DNA from: an uncultured Lachnospiraceae bacterium
GTDB lineage: Bacteria > Bacillota > Clostridia > Lachnospirales > Lachnospiraceae
Length of the DNA stretch: 38,811 nt
Direction: 5' to 3'
Assembly: GCA_947164865.1 (NCBI GenBank)
Contig: CAMUYA010000029.1
Span: 1 to 38,811 of the forward strand
The notes below the pieces were generated by a model. The model saw nothing but the letters and a program-made list of their open reading frames with translations. It searched no databases and was not told the DNA's origin. The position numbers and the translations under genes were made by a program. Positions within the stretch are counted from its first letter, which is position 1, and each line of letters opens with the position of its first letter. Of the stretch, positions 7,815 to 16,140 are shown in pieces.

Positions 7815-7833
7815 GAAGTAAAAGGAAAAACAA

Positions 7834-8949
7834 ATGAAATACGATTATCTTGTAGTCGGAGCGGGATTATACGGAAGTGTGTTTGCAAGGGAGGCTGCAG
7901 ATGCGGGGAAAAAGGTCCTCGTAATAGACAAAAGGCCTCATATAGCCGGAAATACATATACCGAGAACATGAATGGAATTCATGTTCACAGATACGGAGC
8001 TCATATTTTCCACACAAACGATAAGAAAGTATGGGATTATGTAAACCGATTCTCCGAGTTTAACAGTTTTGTCAATTCTCCGATCGCCGACTATAAGGGA
8101 GAGAGATACCATCTGCCCTTTAACATGAATACCTTCAGGGAGATGTGGGGAGTTAAAGACTCTGAAGAAGCAAAGGCGATAATAGAAGAGCAAAAGAAGG
8201 AATTATCCGGGAAAGAGCCTAAAAACCTTGAAGAGCAGGCTATATCTCTTGTCGGAAGAGACATTTTTGAAAAGCTTATAAAGGGATATACGGAAAAACA
8301 ATGGGGACGGGATTGCAAAGATCTTCCTGCATTCATAATAAAGCGCCTTCCCATAAGGTACACTTTTGATAACAATTACTTTAATGCTCTGTATCAGGGA
8401 ATCCCCGTCGGCGGGTATACAAAGCTTGCGGAAAAGCTTCTTGAAGGCATAGATGTAGGATTAAATACAGATTATCTTGCCGGGAAAGCTGAACTTGATA
8501 AGCTTGCCGAAAGGATCGTTTACACCGGTCCTATAGATGCATATTTTGATTATAAGCTTGGGGCACTTCAGTACAGGAGCGTCAGCTTTGAGACAGAGAT
8601 TCTTGATATTCCGGATTTCCAAGGAAATGCCGTAGTAAATTACACGGACAGAGAGACTCCCTACACCAGGATCATTGAGCATAAGTGGTTTGATTTCGGA
8701 AAGGATGATGAGGGAAATGATATTCCGAACACGATCATCTCGAGGGAGTATTCTTCGGAATGGAAGGTTGGAGACGAACCGTATTACCCGGTAAATGATG
8801 CCGAGAATAATGAACTGTATGACGGGTACAGGAAATTAGCCGAAGGAGAGCGTAGCGTGATTTTCGGAGGCAGGCTCGGAGAGTATAAATATTATGATAT
8901 GGATGCGGTGATCGCAGCAGCTTTGGAGAAATGTAAAGAAGAGTTTTAA
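7834..8949 (+). CDS. glf: UDP-galactopyranose mutase
   Basis: This FAD enzyme converts UDP-galactopyranose to UDP-galactofuranose, the donor for galactofuranose in surface glycans. The FAD-binding fold begins at once with VVGAGLYG at residues 7-14 and an acidic residue near the end of the second strand (VIDKRPHIAGN). YGAHIFHTND and the later FGGRLGEYKYYDMD segment, near the C-terminus, are family hallmarks. At 371 residues it is full length. It stands between two terminators with no sugar transferase beside it, so the glycan it serves must be encoded elsewhere. AAAGGAAAA precedes the ATG. Confidence 0.95.
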   Translation: MKYDYLVVGAGLYGSVFAREAADAGKKVLVIDKRPHIAGNTYTENMNGIHVHRYGAHIFHTNDKKVWDYVNRFSEFNSFVNSPIADYKGERYHLPFNMNTFREMWGVKDSEEAKAIIEEQKKELSGKEPKNLEEQAISLVGRDIFEKLIKGYTEKQWGRDCKDLPAFIIKRLPIRYTFDNNYFNALYQGIPVGGYTKLAEKLLEGIDVGLNTDYLAGKAELDKLAERIVYTGPIDAYFDYKLGALQYRSVSFETEILDIPDFQGNAVVNYTDRETPYTRIIEHKWFDFGKDDEGNDIPNTIISREYSSEWKVGDEPYYPVNDAENNELYDGYRKLAEGERSVIFGGRLGEYKYYDMDAVIAAALEKCKEEF

Positions 8950-8981
8950 TATGATCGGTAAATGTTTGAGATTAAGAGACT

Positions 8982-9013
8982 TCGGGGAAACTCTTCCCTG
9001 AGATTTCTTTACT
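8982..9013 (+). terminator. Possible terminator after glf
   Basis: Arms TCGGGGAA and TTCCCTGA pair over 8 bp (one G-T pair) around a 4-base loop. The sequence that follows is T-rich but interrupted. The T-rich part overlaps the -35 box of the prfC promoter. Confidence 0.5.
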
Positions 9014-9036
9014 TTTTAGGGGAAAAATGGTATATT
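9008..9036 (+). promoter_or_regulatory. Probable promoter of prfC
   Basis: TTTACT (9008-9013) and TATATT (9031-9036) are 17 bases apart, 60 bp before the prfC start. Confidence 0.6.
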
Positions 9037-9095
9037 AAACGCCGACGGTCAAAAGAAAGAGATAACAAATAAGACATAAAGAAAGAGGATTTAAT

Positions 9096-10691
9096 ATGTC
9101 AGATACGGCATCAGAGATAAAAAGAAGAAGGACATTTGCGATCATATCCCACCCCGATGCAGGTAAAACAACCCTTACCGAGAAGTTCCTGCTCTACGGC
9201 GGAGCGATCAACCTTGCCGGGTCGGTAAAAGGAAAGGCTACCGCAAGACACGCTGTTTCGGACTGGATGGAGATAGAAAAGGAACGTGGTATTTCCGTAA
9301 CATCATCCGTGCTTCAGTTTGAGTATGACGGATACTGCATTAATATACTTGACACCCCGGGACACCAGGATTTCTCGGAGGATACCTACCGTACACTTAT
9401 GGCTGCGGATTCCGCGGTCATGGTAATAGATGCATCAAAGGGCGTCGAGGCGCAGACCAGAAAGCTCTTTAAAGTCTGTGTTATGAGGCACATCCCCATC
9501 TTTACTTTTATAAACAAGATGGACAGAGATGCACTTGATACATTCGATCTGCTTGATGATATCGAGAAGGAACTCGGCATCGCCACATGCCCGGTAAACT
9601 GGCCAATAGGCTCAGGTAAGGGATTCAAGGGTGTGTACGACAGAAACGAAAAATGTGTTATCTGTTATTCCGACACCGAAAAGGGAACCAAGGAAGGTAT
9701 CGCCACCAGGATCCCAGTATCCGACGACAAGCTCCTTAGGGAAACGATAGGGGATGAAGCTGCGGATAAGCTTCTTGAAGAGCTTGAACTGCTCGACGGA
9801 GCGGGAGCGGATTTTGACCTTGATACCGTTCAAAAGGGAGATCTTACTCCGGTATGCTTTGGATCCGCACTTACCAATTTCGGCGTAGAGATATTCCTAC
9901 AGCATTTCCTCAATATGGCCACCACACCTCTTCCGAGAAAGGCCGATATAGGAGAGATCGATCCTCTTTCAGAGGATTTCAGCGCCTTTGTATTCAAGAT
10001 ACAGGCAAATATGAATAAAGCTCACAGAGACCGTATCGCATTTATTAGGATCTGCTCCGGCAGATATGATGCAAGCGCCGAGGTAAGGCATGTGCAGGGC
10101 AATAAGGTGATGCGTCTTTCACAGCCGCAGCAGATCATGGCAGATGATCGCAAGATCCTTACCGAGGCCTATGCAGGTGATATAATCGGCGTGTTTGATC
10201 CGGGTATATTCAGCATCGGAGATACTCTCTGCGCGCCAAAAAGCAATTTCAAATACGAGGGCATCCCTACATTCGCGCCCGAGCATTTTGCCAGAGTGCG
10301 TCAGATCGATACCATGAAGAGAAAGCAGTTTGTAAAAGGTATCGAGCAGATAGCACAGGAAGGCGCCATACAGATATTCCAGGAGCTCAATTCCGGCCTC
10401 GAGGAGATAATCGTCGGAGTGGTAGGTGTGCTTCAGTTTGACGTGCTTAAATACAGGCTCGAAAATGAATATAACGTAGAGATAAAGCTAGAGAATCTTC
10501 CCTACGAACACATCAGATGGATAGAGAACTATCAGGACTTTGATATCGAGAAGCTTTCCGGAACTTCGGATATGAAGAAGGTAAAGGATATGAAGGGCAG
10601 ACCGCTTCTTATTTTCATCAATGCATGGAGCGTCGGTATGACCGAGGAACGCAACAAGGGACTGATACTTACAGAATTCAGCAGGAATTAG
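9096..10691 (+). CDS. prfC: Peptide chain release factor 3
   Basis: RF3 is a translational GTPase that removes RF1 or RF2 from the ribosome after peptide release. The G domain has the P-loop HPDAGKTT at residues 19-26, switch I ending ERGISVTSS, DTPGH at 86-90 and NKMD at 140-143. The RF3 form of switch II (DTPGHQDFSEDTYRTL) separates it from EF-G and from TypA. The 531-residue length matches the family. GAAAGAGG precedes the ATG. It appears to be transcribed alone, from a promoter at 9008-9036. The 118-bp gap after it contains only a weak hairpin and the next gene's -10 box. Confidence 0.97.
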   Translation: MSDTASEIKRRRTFAIISHPDAGKTTLTEKFLLYGGAINLAGSVKGKATARHAVSDWMEIEKERGISVTSSVLQFEYDGYCINILDTPGHQDFSEDTYRTLMAADSAVMVIDASKGVEAQTRKLFKVCVMRHIPIFTFINKMDRDALDTFDLLDDIEKELGIATCPVNWPIGSGKGFKGVYDRNEKCVICYSDTEKGTKEGIATRIPVSDDKLLRETIGDEAADKLLEELELLDGAGADFDLDTVQKGDLTPVCFGSALTNFGVEIFLQHFLNMATTPLPRKADIGEIDPLSEDFSAFVFKIQANMNKAHRDRIAFIRICSGRYDASAEVRHVQGNKVMRLSQPQQIMADDRKILTEAYAGDIIGVFDPGIFSIGDTLCAPKSNFKYEGIPTFAPEHFARVRQIDTMKRKQFVKGIEQIAQEGAIQIFQELNSGLEEIIVGVVGVLQFDVLKYRLENEYNVEIKLENLPYEHIRWIENYQDFDIEKLSGTSDMKKVKDMKGRPLLIFINAWSVGMTEERNKGLILTEFSRN

Positions 10692-10748
10692 ACTTTCAGC
10701 CGCCGGTAACGGGATAAAAAACAACCCGGATACAATGCCATAAAATGG

Positions 10749-10777
10749 TTTTTATTTGCTGCGATATATGGTATAAT
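10749..10777 (+). promoter_or_regulatory. Probable promoter of the Asp23-nusB-recN run
   Basis: A perfect TATAAT lies at 10772-10777. The best -35 candidate 17 bases upstream, TTTTTA at 10749-10754, is weak. The first gene starts at 10810, with GGAGGAGC between. Confidence 0.5.
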
Positions 10778-10809
10778 TATACAGATTTCGTAGACCGAAA
10801 GGAGGAGCT

Positions 10810-11217
10810 ATGGCTGCCAAGACAATTATTAAAAATATAAAGAAAGCAAGACATCCCGAGAATAACACCACAAAACTTGTTGGAGACTCTTCAAACGGAG
10901 AGGTGCTTATTGCGGATGATGTTGTTGCGATGATAGCTGCACTTGCAGCAGGGGAGACCGATGGAGTAAGCAATGTGGGAAACACCTACACCAGCGAGCT
11001 TATGAGCAAGGTCGGAGTACACGACAAGACAAAGGGCGTTAAGGTCGTTATCGGGGACAATACCGTTAAGATCTCGCTCGCTATTTCCATAAAGGCAGGA
11101 TGCTCGGTTCCCACCACTTCACAGCAGGTTCAGAAAAAGGTTAAGAATTCTGTCGAGAACATGACCGGTATGACCGTTAAATGTGTAAATATCCGTGTCG
11201 TGGACGTAGAAGTATAA
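10810..11217 (+). CDS. Asp23/Gls24 family envelope stress response protein
   Basis: The small alpha/beta Asp23 domain spans about residues 25-135, with EVLIADDVVAMIAALAAGETDGV near its start and VNIRVVDVEV at its end. Family members in Staphylococcus and Lactococcus are abundant alkaline-shock or envelope-stress proteins that gather at the membrane through partners. Here it directly precedes nusB, a placement common in Clostridia and Bacillus (yqhY). The first 25 residues are basic and lack a membrane segment. A strong GGAGGAG site precedes the ATG. Its biochemical role is unknown; in Bacillus, loss of yqhY disturbs acetyl-CoA carboxylase balance. Confidence 0.85.
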   Translation: MAAKTIIKNIKKARHPENNTTKLVGDSSNGEVLIADDVVAMIAALAAGETDGVSNVGNTYTSELMSKVGVHDKTKGVKVVIGDNTVKISLAISIKAGCSVPTTSQQVQKKVKNSVENMTGMTVKCVNIRVVDVEV

Positions 11218-11230
11218 GGCATTAGCGCTT

Positions 11231-11650
11231 ATGAACAGACACGAACTCAGGGACAGAAGCTTTAAGCTTCTGTTCAGAAAAGAATTTAATAGTCCTGAGG
11301 ATATGCCTGAACAGGTGAGGCTTTTTTGCAGTGATCCGGAATATGGCACATCGCAGGATGAAGACAGTGAATTTGTACGATCCCGATATGATAATATTAT
11401 CAGCAGGATAGAAGAGATAGATTCCATCATTGATGATAATTCCGAGGGTTGGAAAACGGACAGAATGGGAAAGGTAGAGCTTTCCCTGCTTCGCCTTGCG
11501 GTGTATGAAATGCTCTTTGATGATGATATTCCGACGGCAGTGGCGATGGACGAAGCTGTGGAGCTTGCAAAGACATACGGGCAGGATAATTCCGGTGCCT
11601 TTGTTAATGCGATTCTTACCAAAGTTAAGGAATCTAAGAAATTGGGTTAA
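11231..11650 (+). CDS. nusB: Transcription antitermination protein NusB
   Basis: NusB joins NusE (ribosomal protein S10) on boxA RNA to keep RNA polymerase going through rRNA operons. The all-helical fold is recognisable from LRDRSFKLLFRKEF at the N-terminus, and from ELSLLRLAVYEML, IPTAVAMDEAVELAKTYG and AFVNAILTKV in the C-terminal half. At 139 residues it is of usual length. The middle, about 35-65, is rich in acidic residues. It starts 13 bp after the Asp23 gene. An unusual long inverted repeat begins only 3 bp after its stop codon. Confidence 0.93.
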   Translation: MNRHELRDRSFKLLFRKEFNSPEDMPEQVRLFCSDPEYGTSQDEDSEFVRSRYDNIISRIEEIDSIIDDNSEGWKTDRMGKVELSLLRLAVYEMLFDDDIPTAVAMDEAVELAKTYGQDNSGAFVNAILTKVKESKKLG

Positions 11651-11653
11651 TAC

Positions 11654-11703
11654 ATAACTGTAACGGGATGACCTTTTTTAAGGGGTTATTTTGTTACAGT
11701 TAT
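11654..11703 (+). promoter_or_regulatory. 20-bp RNA hairpin at the nusB/xseA junction
   Basis: The outer 11 bp are perfect (11654-11664 with 11693-11703). The pairing continues inward as RNA through nine more pairs, four of them G-U, to a 10-base loop at 11674-11683. The AGGGG ribosome site for a possible TTG start at 11691 lies partly in the loop and partly in the stem, and that TTG lies wholly in the stem. The ATG at 11712 lies 8 bases past the hairpin. There is no T-run, so a terminator is unlikely. Control of xseA translation or RNA processing is my inference. Confidence 0.7.
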
Positions 11704-11711
11704 ACTGTTTT

Positions 11712-12926
11712 ATGGATAACGTTTATTCAGTAGGCCAGGTAAATAAATATATCAAGAATATGTTTGTGACAGACTATCTCCTTAAAAGGATTTCTGTCAG
11801 GGGAGAAGTCAGCAACTGCAAATATATCACCTCAGGGCATATCTTTTTTACGCTGAAGGACACTGACGGAAACCTTAAATGTGTCATGTTTGCCGGAAAC
11901 AGAGGCGGGCTTTCCTTCCGCATGACGGACGGAATGCAGGTGGTCGTGACGGGAAGCATTGATGTGTATGCGCAGGACGGTGTATACCAGCTTTATGCCA
12001 CAAGGATAGAGCAGGAAGGCGCCGGCGAGCTGTACGAAAGGTTCATGCAGCTAAAGGAAGATCTGGAAGAGAGGGGAATGTTTGCGGCGCAGTACAAGCA
12101 GGAAATACCCTCCAATCCGCAGACTATCGGAATAGTAACCGCACCGACGGGAGCTGCCGTAAGGGACATCATAAACATTGCCACACGAAGAAACCCATAC
12201 ATACGGCTTATTCTTTATCCCGCAACCGTTCAGGGAGCGGAGGCACCGCGCAGCATCGTAAAAGGAATAAAAGCACTTGAGAAATACGGCGTGGATGTGA
12301 TGATAGTGGGGCGCGGAGGCGGTTCCATAGAGGACCTTTGGGGGTTTAATGAGGAGTGCGTGGCACAGGCAATATTTGACTGCAGCATTCCCATCATTTC
12401 GGCGGTAGGACATGAGACGGATTTTACTATAGCAGACTTTGTGGCTGATCTCAGAGCACCGACTCCTTCCGCAGCTGCGGAGCTTGCGGTGAGGAAACTG
12501 TCGGATATCGATGATGAGATAGATGCAAGGAGGCAGGCACTATACGATTCGGTATCTGCGCTTATAAGGCGCGACAGGGAAAGGCTCAGGCTTTCCCATA
12601 CAAGGCTTGGTTTTCTGTCGCCCGCATATAAGATAAAAGAATCGGGTGAAAGGCTTGCAAGAGCGCAGGAAAAGCTTCATGACAACATGCTTTCTCTCAT
12701 AAAGGAGAGGAAATCAAGGCTGGGGCTTTTGTCTTCGAGGCTTGAGGGAAACTCGCCGCTTAAGAAGATAGCGGGAGGCTTTGCCTATGTCGAAGACAGT
12801 AAGGGAAAACGTGTAAAGAGCGCCGCGCAGCTTAAAGCCGGGGACGATATAAACCTGACATTTTCGGACGGAAAAGTGAAAGCATCCGTTGCGGAAACGA
12901 TCATTAAGAAAACAGACGATCAATAA
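11712..12926 (+). CDS. xseA: Exodeoxyribonuclease VII large subunit
   Basis: XseA with XseB degrades single-stranded DNA in both directions. An N-terminal OB-fold (about residues 1-100) begins with YSVGQVNKYIK. The catalytic domain follows, with GIVTAPTGAAVRDI, then GRGGGSIEDLWGFN and SAVGHETDFTIADFVADLRAPTPSAAAE, which are family signatures. A coiled region leads to the C-terminal domain. I use ATG 11712 because family members begin at this point. A TTG at 11691 would add seven unconserved residues, although it has a better ribosome site (AGGGG, 5 bases away); ATG 11712 has none. This conflict, and the hairpin, make the start uncertain. Confidence 0.93.
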   Translation: MDNVYSVGQVNKYIKNMFVTDYLLKRISVRGEVSNCKYITSGHIFFTLKDTDGNLKCVMFAGNRGGLSFRMTDGMQVVVTGSIDVYAQDGVYQLYATRIEQEGAGELYERFMQLKEDLEERGMFAAQYKQEIPSNPQTIGIVTAPTGAAVRDIINIATRRNPYIRLILYPATVQGAEAPRSIVKGIKALEKYGVDVMIVGRGGGSIEDLWGFNEECVAQAIFDCSIPIISAVGHETDFTIADFVADLRAPTPSAAAELAVRKLSDIDDEIDARRQALYDSVSALIRRDRERLRLSHTRLGFLSPAYKIKESGERLARAQEKLHDNMLSLIKERKSRLGLLSSRLEGNSPLKKIAGGFAYVEDSKGKRVKSAAQLKAGDDINLTFSDGKVKASVAETIIKKTDDQ

Positions 12927-12956
12927 AAAGACGACAAGTACATGAGGTAGCGGAAT

Positions 12957-13205
12957 ATGGCAGCCGGATCAAAAAAACAGGCAGCACAGGAAAATGATAA
13001 AGAGAGCAGATCCCTGGAGGAGATGCTGGGTGAGATCGATGAAATAGTGGAAAAGCTTGATGACGAGGATCTGCCTCTTGAGGAGGCATTTGCGCTCTAC
13101 AGCAGGGGTGTAAAGCTTACGGAGGAGAGCTCAAGATCCATTGACCGTGTTGAGAAAAAGGTCCAAAAGCTTATGGATGACGGAAGCACGGAGGATTTTG
13201 ATTAA
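12957..13205 (+). CDS. xseB: Exodeoxyribonuclease VII small subunit
   Basis: XseB is the small helical subunit that packs around XseA. The core SLEEMLGEIDEIVEKLDDEDLPLEEAF, read here in pieces from residue 24 onward, followed by YSRGVKL, is the family pattern. The first 20 residues are polar and poorly conserved, and the acidic tail is normal. At 82 residues it is typical. It follows xseA by 30 bp, with GAGG upstream of the ATG. Confidence 0.93.
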   Translation: MAAGSKKQAAQENDKESRSLEEMLGEIDEIVEKLDDEDLPLEEAFALYSRGVKLTEESSRSIDRVEKKVQKLMDDGSTEDFD

Positions 13206-13237
13206 ATATCGTTATCAGGATTAATGCTAAAAGGTTC

Positions 13238-14185
13238 ATGATGGATAAAAATGTCTTCAAAGAAGAACTGAATAAAAGGGTGTCCGCTGCGGAAAAAGCT
13301 GTTAAAAGCCATCTTCCCGAAGCCGGGGCGTATAACGGAAAAGTGGCGGAAGCGATGGATTATTCCGTAATGGCGGGAGGCAAAAGGTTAAGACCTCTGT
13401 TTATGATGGAGAGCTTCCGGCTTTTTTGTCCCTTTGATCCTGCGGATGCGGAGAGCATGCCCGGGGAGCTGTCGGCCTTTATGTCAGCCATGGAGTATAT
13501 ACACACATATTCCCTTGTGCATGACGACCTTCCGGCCATGGACAATGATGAACTAAGGCGCGGAAGAGCTACCACATGGAAGGTATATGGCGACGGAATG
13601 GGGGTTCTGGCCGGGGATGGGCTTTTAAACTACGCTTATGAGCTTATGATCAGTGTAGCATCTTCCTATGCCGTAGCCGGAGAGCAGGAGCTTTGCAGAA
13701 GATGTATCGTCGCTGCAGGGATACTTGCGGACAAGGCCGGAGTAAGCGGCATGATCGGTGGACAATGTGCCGATCTCGAGGCAGAAGGTCATGGCGGCAG
13801 CGCATCCGTAGAAGAGCTTATGTATATTCATGAGCACAAAACAGGATGCCTGATAGAGGCCGCACTCATGGCAGGCGGCGTACTTGCAGGCGCATCGCAG
13901 AATGAAACGGAGGTCCTTGAAAAAATAGGATCGGATATAGGAATAGCTTTTCAGATAAAGGATGATATCCTTGACGTGATCGGGGACAGCGCAAAACTCG
14001 GAAAAAAGACCGGCAGTGACGAGGCTAACGATAAAGTGACTTATGTCTCACTTAATGGGCTTGAGAACTCCGAAACAGAGGTCAAAAGGCTGAGCGAGGA
14101 AGCTGAAAGACTTATAGATTCGCTGCCGGGGGACAAAGAGTTTCTTAAGGCTCTGGTCGGCTCCCTGACAGAGAGAGATAATTAG
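13238..14185 (+). CDS. ispA: Farnesyl/geranyl diphosphate synthase (polyprenyl synthetase)
   Basis: This enzyme joins isopentenyl diphosphate to allylic diphosphates, and supplies precursors for undecaprenyl phosphate and quinones. The two aspartate-rich magnesium-binding motifs are clear: HDDLPAMDNDELRRG with DDxxxxD at residues 96-102, and KDDILD at 241-246. GGKRLRP near residue 46 binds diphosphate. At 315 residues it is a little longer than the usual 290-300. The start could be either of two adjacent ATGs (13238 or 13241). The gene precedes dxs, which makes an early intermediate of the same pathway. Chain length cannot be fixed from sequence alone, but the long first motif favours a farnesyl-type enzyme. 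Confidence 0.92.
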   Translation: MMDKNVFKEELNKRVSAAEKAVKSHLPEAGAYNGKVAEAMDYSVMAGGKRLRPLFMMESFRLFCPFDPADAESMPGELSAFMSAMEYIHTYSLVHDDLPAMDNDELRRGRATTWKVYGDGMGVLAGDGLLNYAYELMISVASSYAVAGEQELCRRCIVAAGILADKAGVSGMIGGQCADLEAEGHGGSASVEELMYIHEHKTGCLIEAALMAGGVLAGASQNETEVLEKIGSDIGIAFQIKDDILDVIGDSAKLGKKTGSDEANDKVTYVSLNGLENSETEVKRLSEEAERLIDSLPGDKEFLKALVGSLTERDN

Positions 14186-14268
14186 CGGACGCCAGATTAA
14201 AATAACATTCGGCGAGACATGGTTTTTGAGGGAATGTTGGGGAAACAAACAGAAAGAAAAGGCAGATT

Positions 14269-16134
14269 ATGTACCTTGATAAGATAAATCATACGGGGGA
14301 TATCAAAAAGATCCCAACCGAGTATCTTAACGCTCTTAGCTCGGAGATACGTGAATTCCTGATAGAAAAAATAAGCGTGACAGGAGGGCATCTGGGTTCA
14401 AATCTCGGAACCGTGGAGCTCACCATGGCACTTCATCTTGAGCTTAATCTGCCCAAGGATGAGATCATATGGGATGTAGGGCATCAGTCATACACTCATA
14501 AGCTTCTTACAGGCAGAAAAGACGATTTTGACACTCTCCGTCAGTACGGAGGCATGAGCGGATTCCCAAAGAGACGTGAGAGCGAATGTGACGTGTTTGA
14601 TACGGGGCACAGCTCCACATCCATCTCGGCGGGGCTGGGACTGTGCAAAGCACGCGATCTTACAGGTGAAAAAAAGACTATAGTATCCGTTATCGGTGAC
14701 GGCTCCCTGACCGGAGGAATGGCCTTTGAGGCACTTAATAACGCCGGAAAGCTCAATTCCAATTTTATAATAATACTCAATGACAATAAGCTCTCCATAT
14801 CGGAGAATGTGGGAGGCATACCAAAGTACCTCAATTCCATAAGGACTTCCGAAGGCTATCTGGACCTTAAGGATAATGTTTACTATAAGATCGCGGGGAC
14901 ACCTGCCGGGGACAGCATCGTAAAGAATATCCGCCGTGCAAAGAATTCCATCAAATCCCTTATGTCTCCGGGTATGCTTTTTGAGGAGATGGGTGTCGTT
15001 TATCTCGGACCCATTAACGGCCACGATATAGGACAGATACGCAGAGCAATAAAGGAAGCCAAGCGCTTTAAGCGTGCGGTAATGATACATGTGGTGACCG
15101 AAAAAGGAAAAGGCTATGCACCTGCGATAAGGCACCCCGCCAGATTCCACGGCACAGGTCCCTTCGACATTGAGACGGGGCTTCCCAAGAAGTCATCGGC
15201 TGTATCCTGGACCAATGTATTTTCAACCATCATGACAAAGTTGGGTGACCGCAACCCTCAGATATGCGCCGTGACAGCCGCCATGCCGGATGGCACGGGA
15301 CTCAAAAGATTTGCCAATGCTTATCCCGACAGATTCTTTGACGTGGGAATTGCCGAGGAGCATGCCGTTACATTTGCAGCGGGGCTTGCAGCCGGCGGAA
15401 TGATACCGGTGGTTGCCATCTATTCATCATTCCTGCAGAGGGCATACGATCAGATCATTCACGATGTGTGTATGCAGAATCTGCATGTGATATTTGCGAT
15501 AGACAGAGCGGGAATAGTCGGAAACGACGGAGAGACGCACCAGGGAGTGTTTGACCTGTCATATCTTTCGGGCATTCCGGGAATGACCGTATGTGCGCCA
15601 AAGAATAAATGGGAATTTTCCGATATGATGAAGTTTGCGGCTTCATACGGTGCGCCTATAGCCATAAGATATCCTCGCGGTCCTGTGTGTGAGGAGCTTG
15701 AGGAATTCAGGGCCGACATAGTTGCGGGTGAAGCGGAATGGATATACCGGGAAGAAGAGATAGCTCTCTTTGCAGTGGGCTCCATGGTAAGTGTGGCTGA
15801 TGAGGTGAGAAGAAAGCTTGAAGAAAAGGGCCATAAGGCCAGCCTTATAAATGCAAGATTTGTAAGCCCCATCGACAAGGAGACCGTAAGAGAGGCCTTA
15901 AGATTCCACAAGCTGATCGTCACTCTCGAGGAGAATGTCAGAAGCGGAGGCTTTGGTGAAAAGATTCTGGATATCATAAACAACGAAAAGCTTCTCTATC
16001 CGGGAATCGGCACAAAGTGCCTGATAATCAGCCTTCCGGATGAATTCATAGAGCACGGTGACTGCCGCATACTCAAAGAAAAGGCAGGTATTGATGCCGA
16101 TTCCGTCACTGAGAAGATACTTAACGTATTGTGA
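14269..16134 (+). CDS. dxs: 1-deoxy-D-xylulose-5-phosphate synthase
   Basis: Dxs makes the first MEP-pathway intermediate from pyruvate and glyceraldehyde 3-phosphate using thiamine diphosphate. The N-terminal half has GGHLGSNLG with H41, WDVGHQSYTHKLLTGR, and the thiamine-binding GDGSLTGGMAFEALNNAG from about 143. The middle has the pyrimidine-binding part with GIAEEHAVTFAAG, and a transketolase C-terminal domain ends the protein. At 621 residues it is full length. AAAGGCAG precedes the ATG. It sits between ispA and tlyA in a conserved isoprenoid and housekeeping run. Nothing looks damaged. Confidence 0.97.
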   Translation: MYLDKINHTGDIKKIPTEYLNALSSEIREFLIEKISVTGGHLGSNLGTVELTMALHLELNLPKDEIIWDVGHQSYTHKLLTGRKDDFDTLRQYGGMSGFPKRRESECDVFDTGHSSTSISAGLGLCKARDLTGEKKTIVSVIGDGSLTGGMAFEALNNAGKLNSNFIIILNDNKLSISENVGGIPKYLNSIRTSEGYLDLKDNVYYKIAGTPAGDSIVKNIRRAKNSIKSLMSPGMLFEEMGVVYLGPINGHDIGQIRRAIKEAKRFKRAVMIHVVTEKGKGYAPAIRHPARFHGTGPFDIETGLPKKSSAVSWTNVFSTIMTKLGDRNPQICAVTAAMPDGTGLKRFANAYPDRFFDVGIAEEHAVTFAAGLAAGGMIPVVAIYSSFLQRAYDQIIHDVCMQNLHVIFAIDRAGIVGNDGETHQGVFDLSYLSGIPGMTVCAPKNKWEFSDMMKFAASYGAPIAIRYPRGPVCEELEEFRADIVAGEAEWIYREEEIALFAVGSMVSVADEVRRKLEEKGHKASLINARFVSPIDKETVREALRFHKLIVTLEENVRSGGFGEKILDIINNEKLLYPGIGTKCLIISLPDEFIEHGDCRILKEKAGIDADSVTEKILNVL

Positions 16135-16140
16135 TCAAAC

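Noticed and set aside
14488..15150. 220-codon antisense frame opposite dxs
   Set aside because: Same reasoning: dxs is intact over this stretch, and the antisense product is not protein-like.
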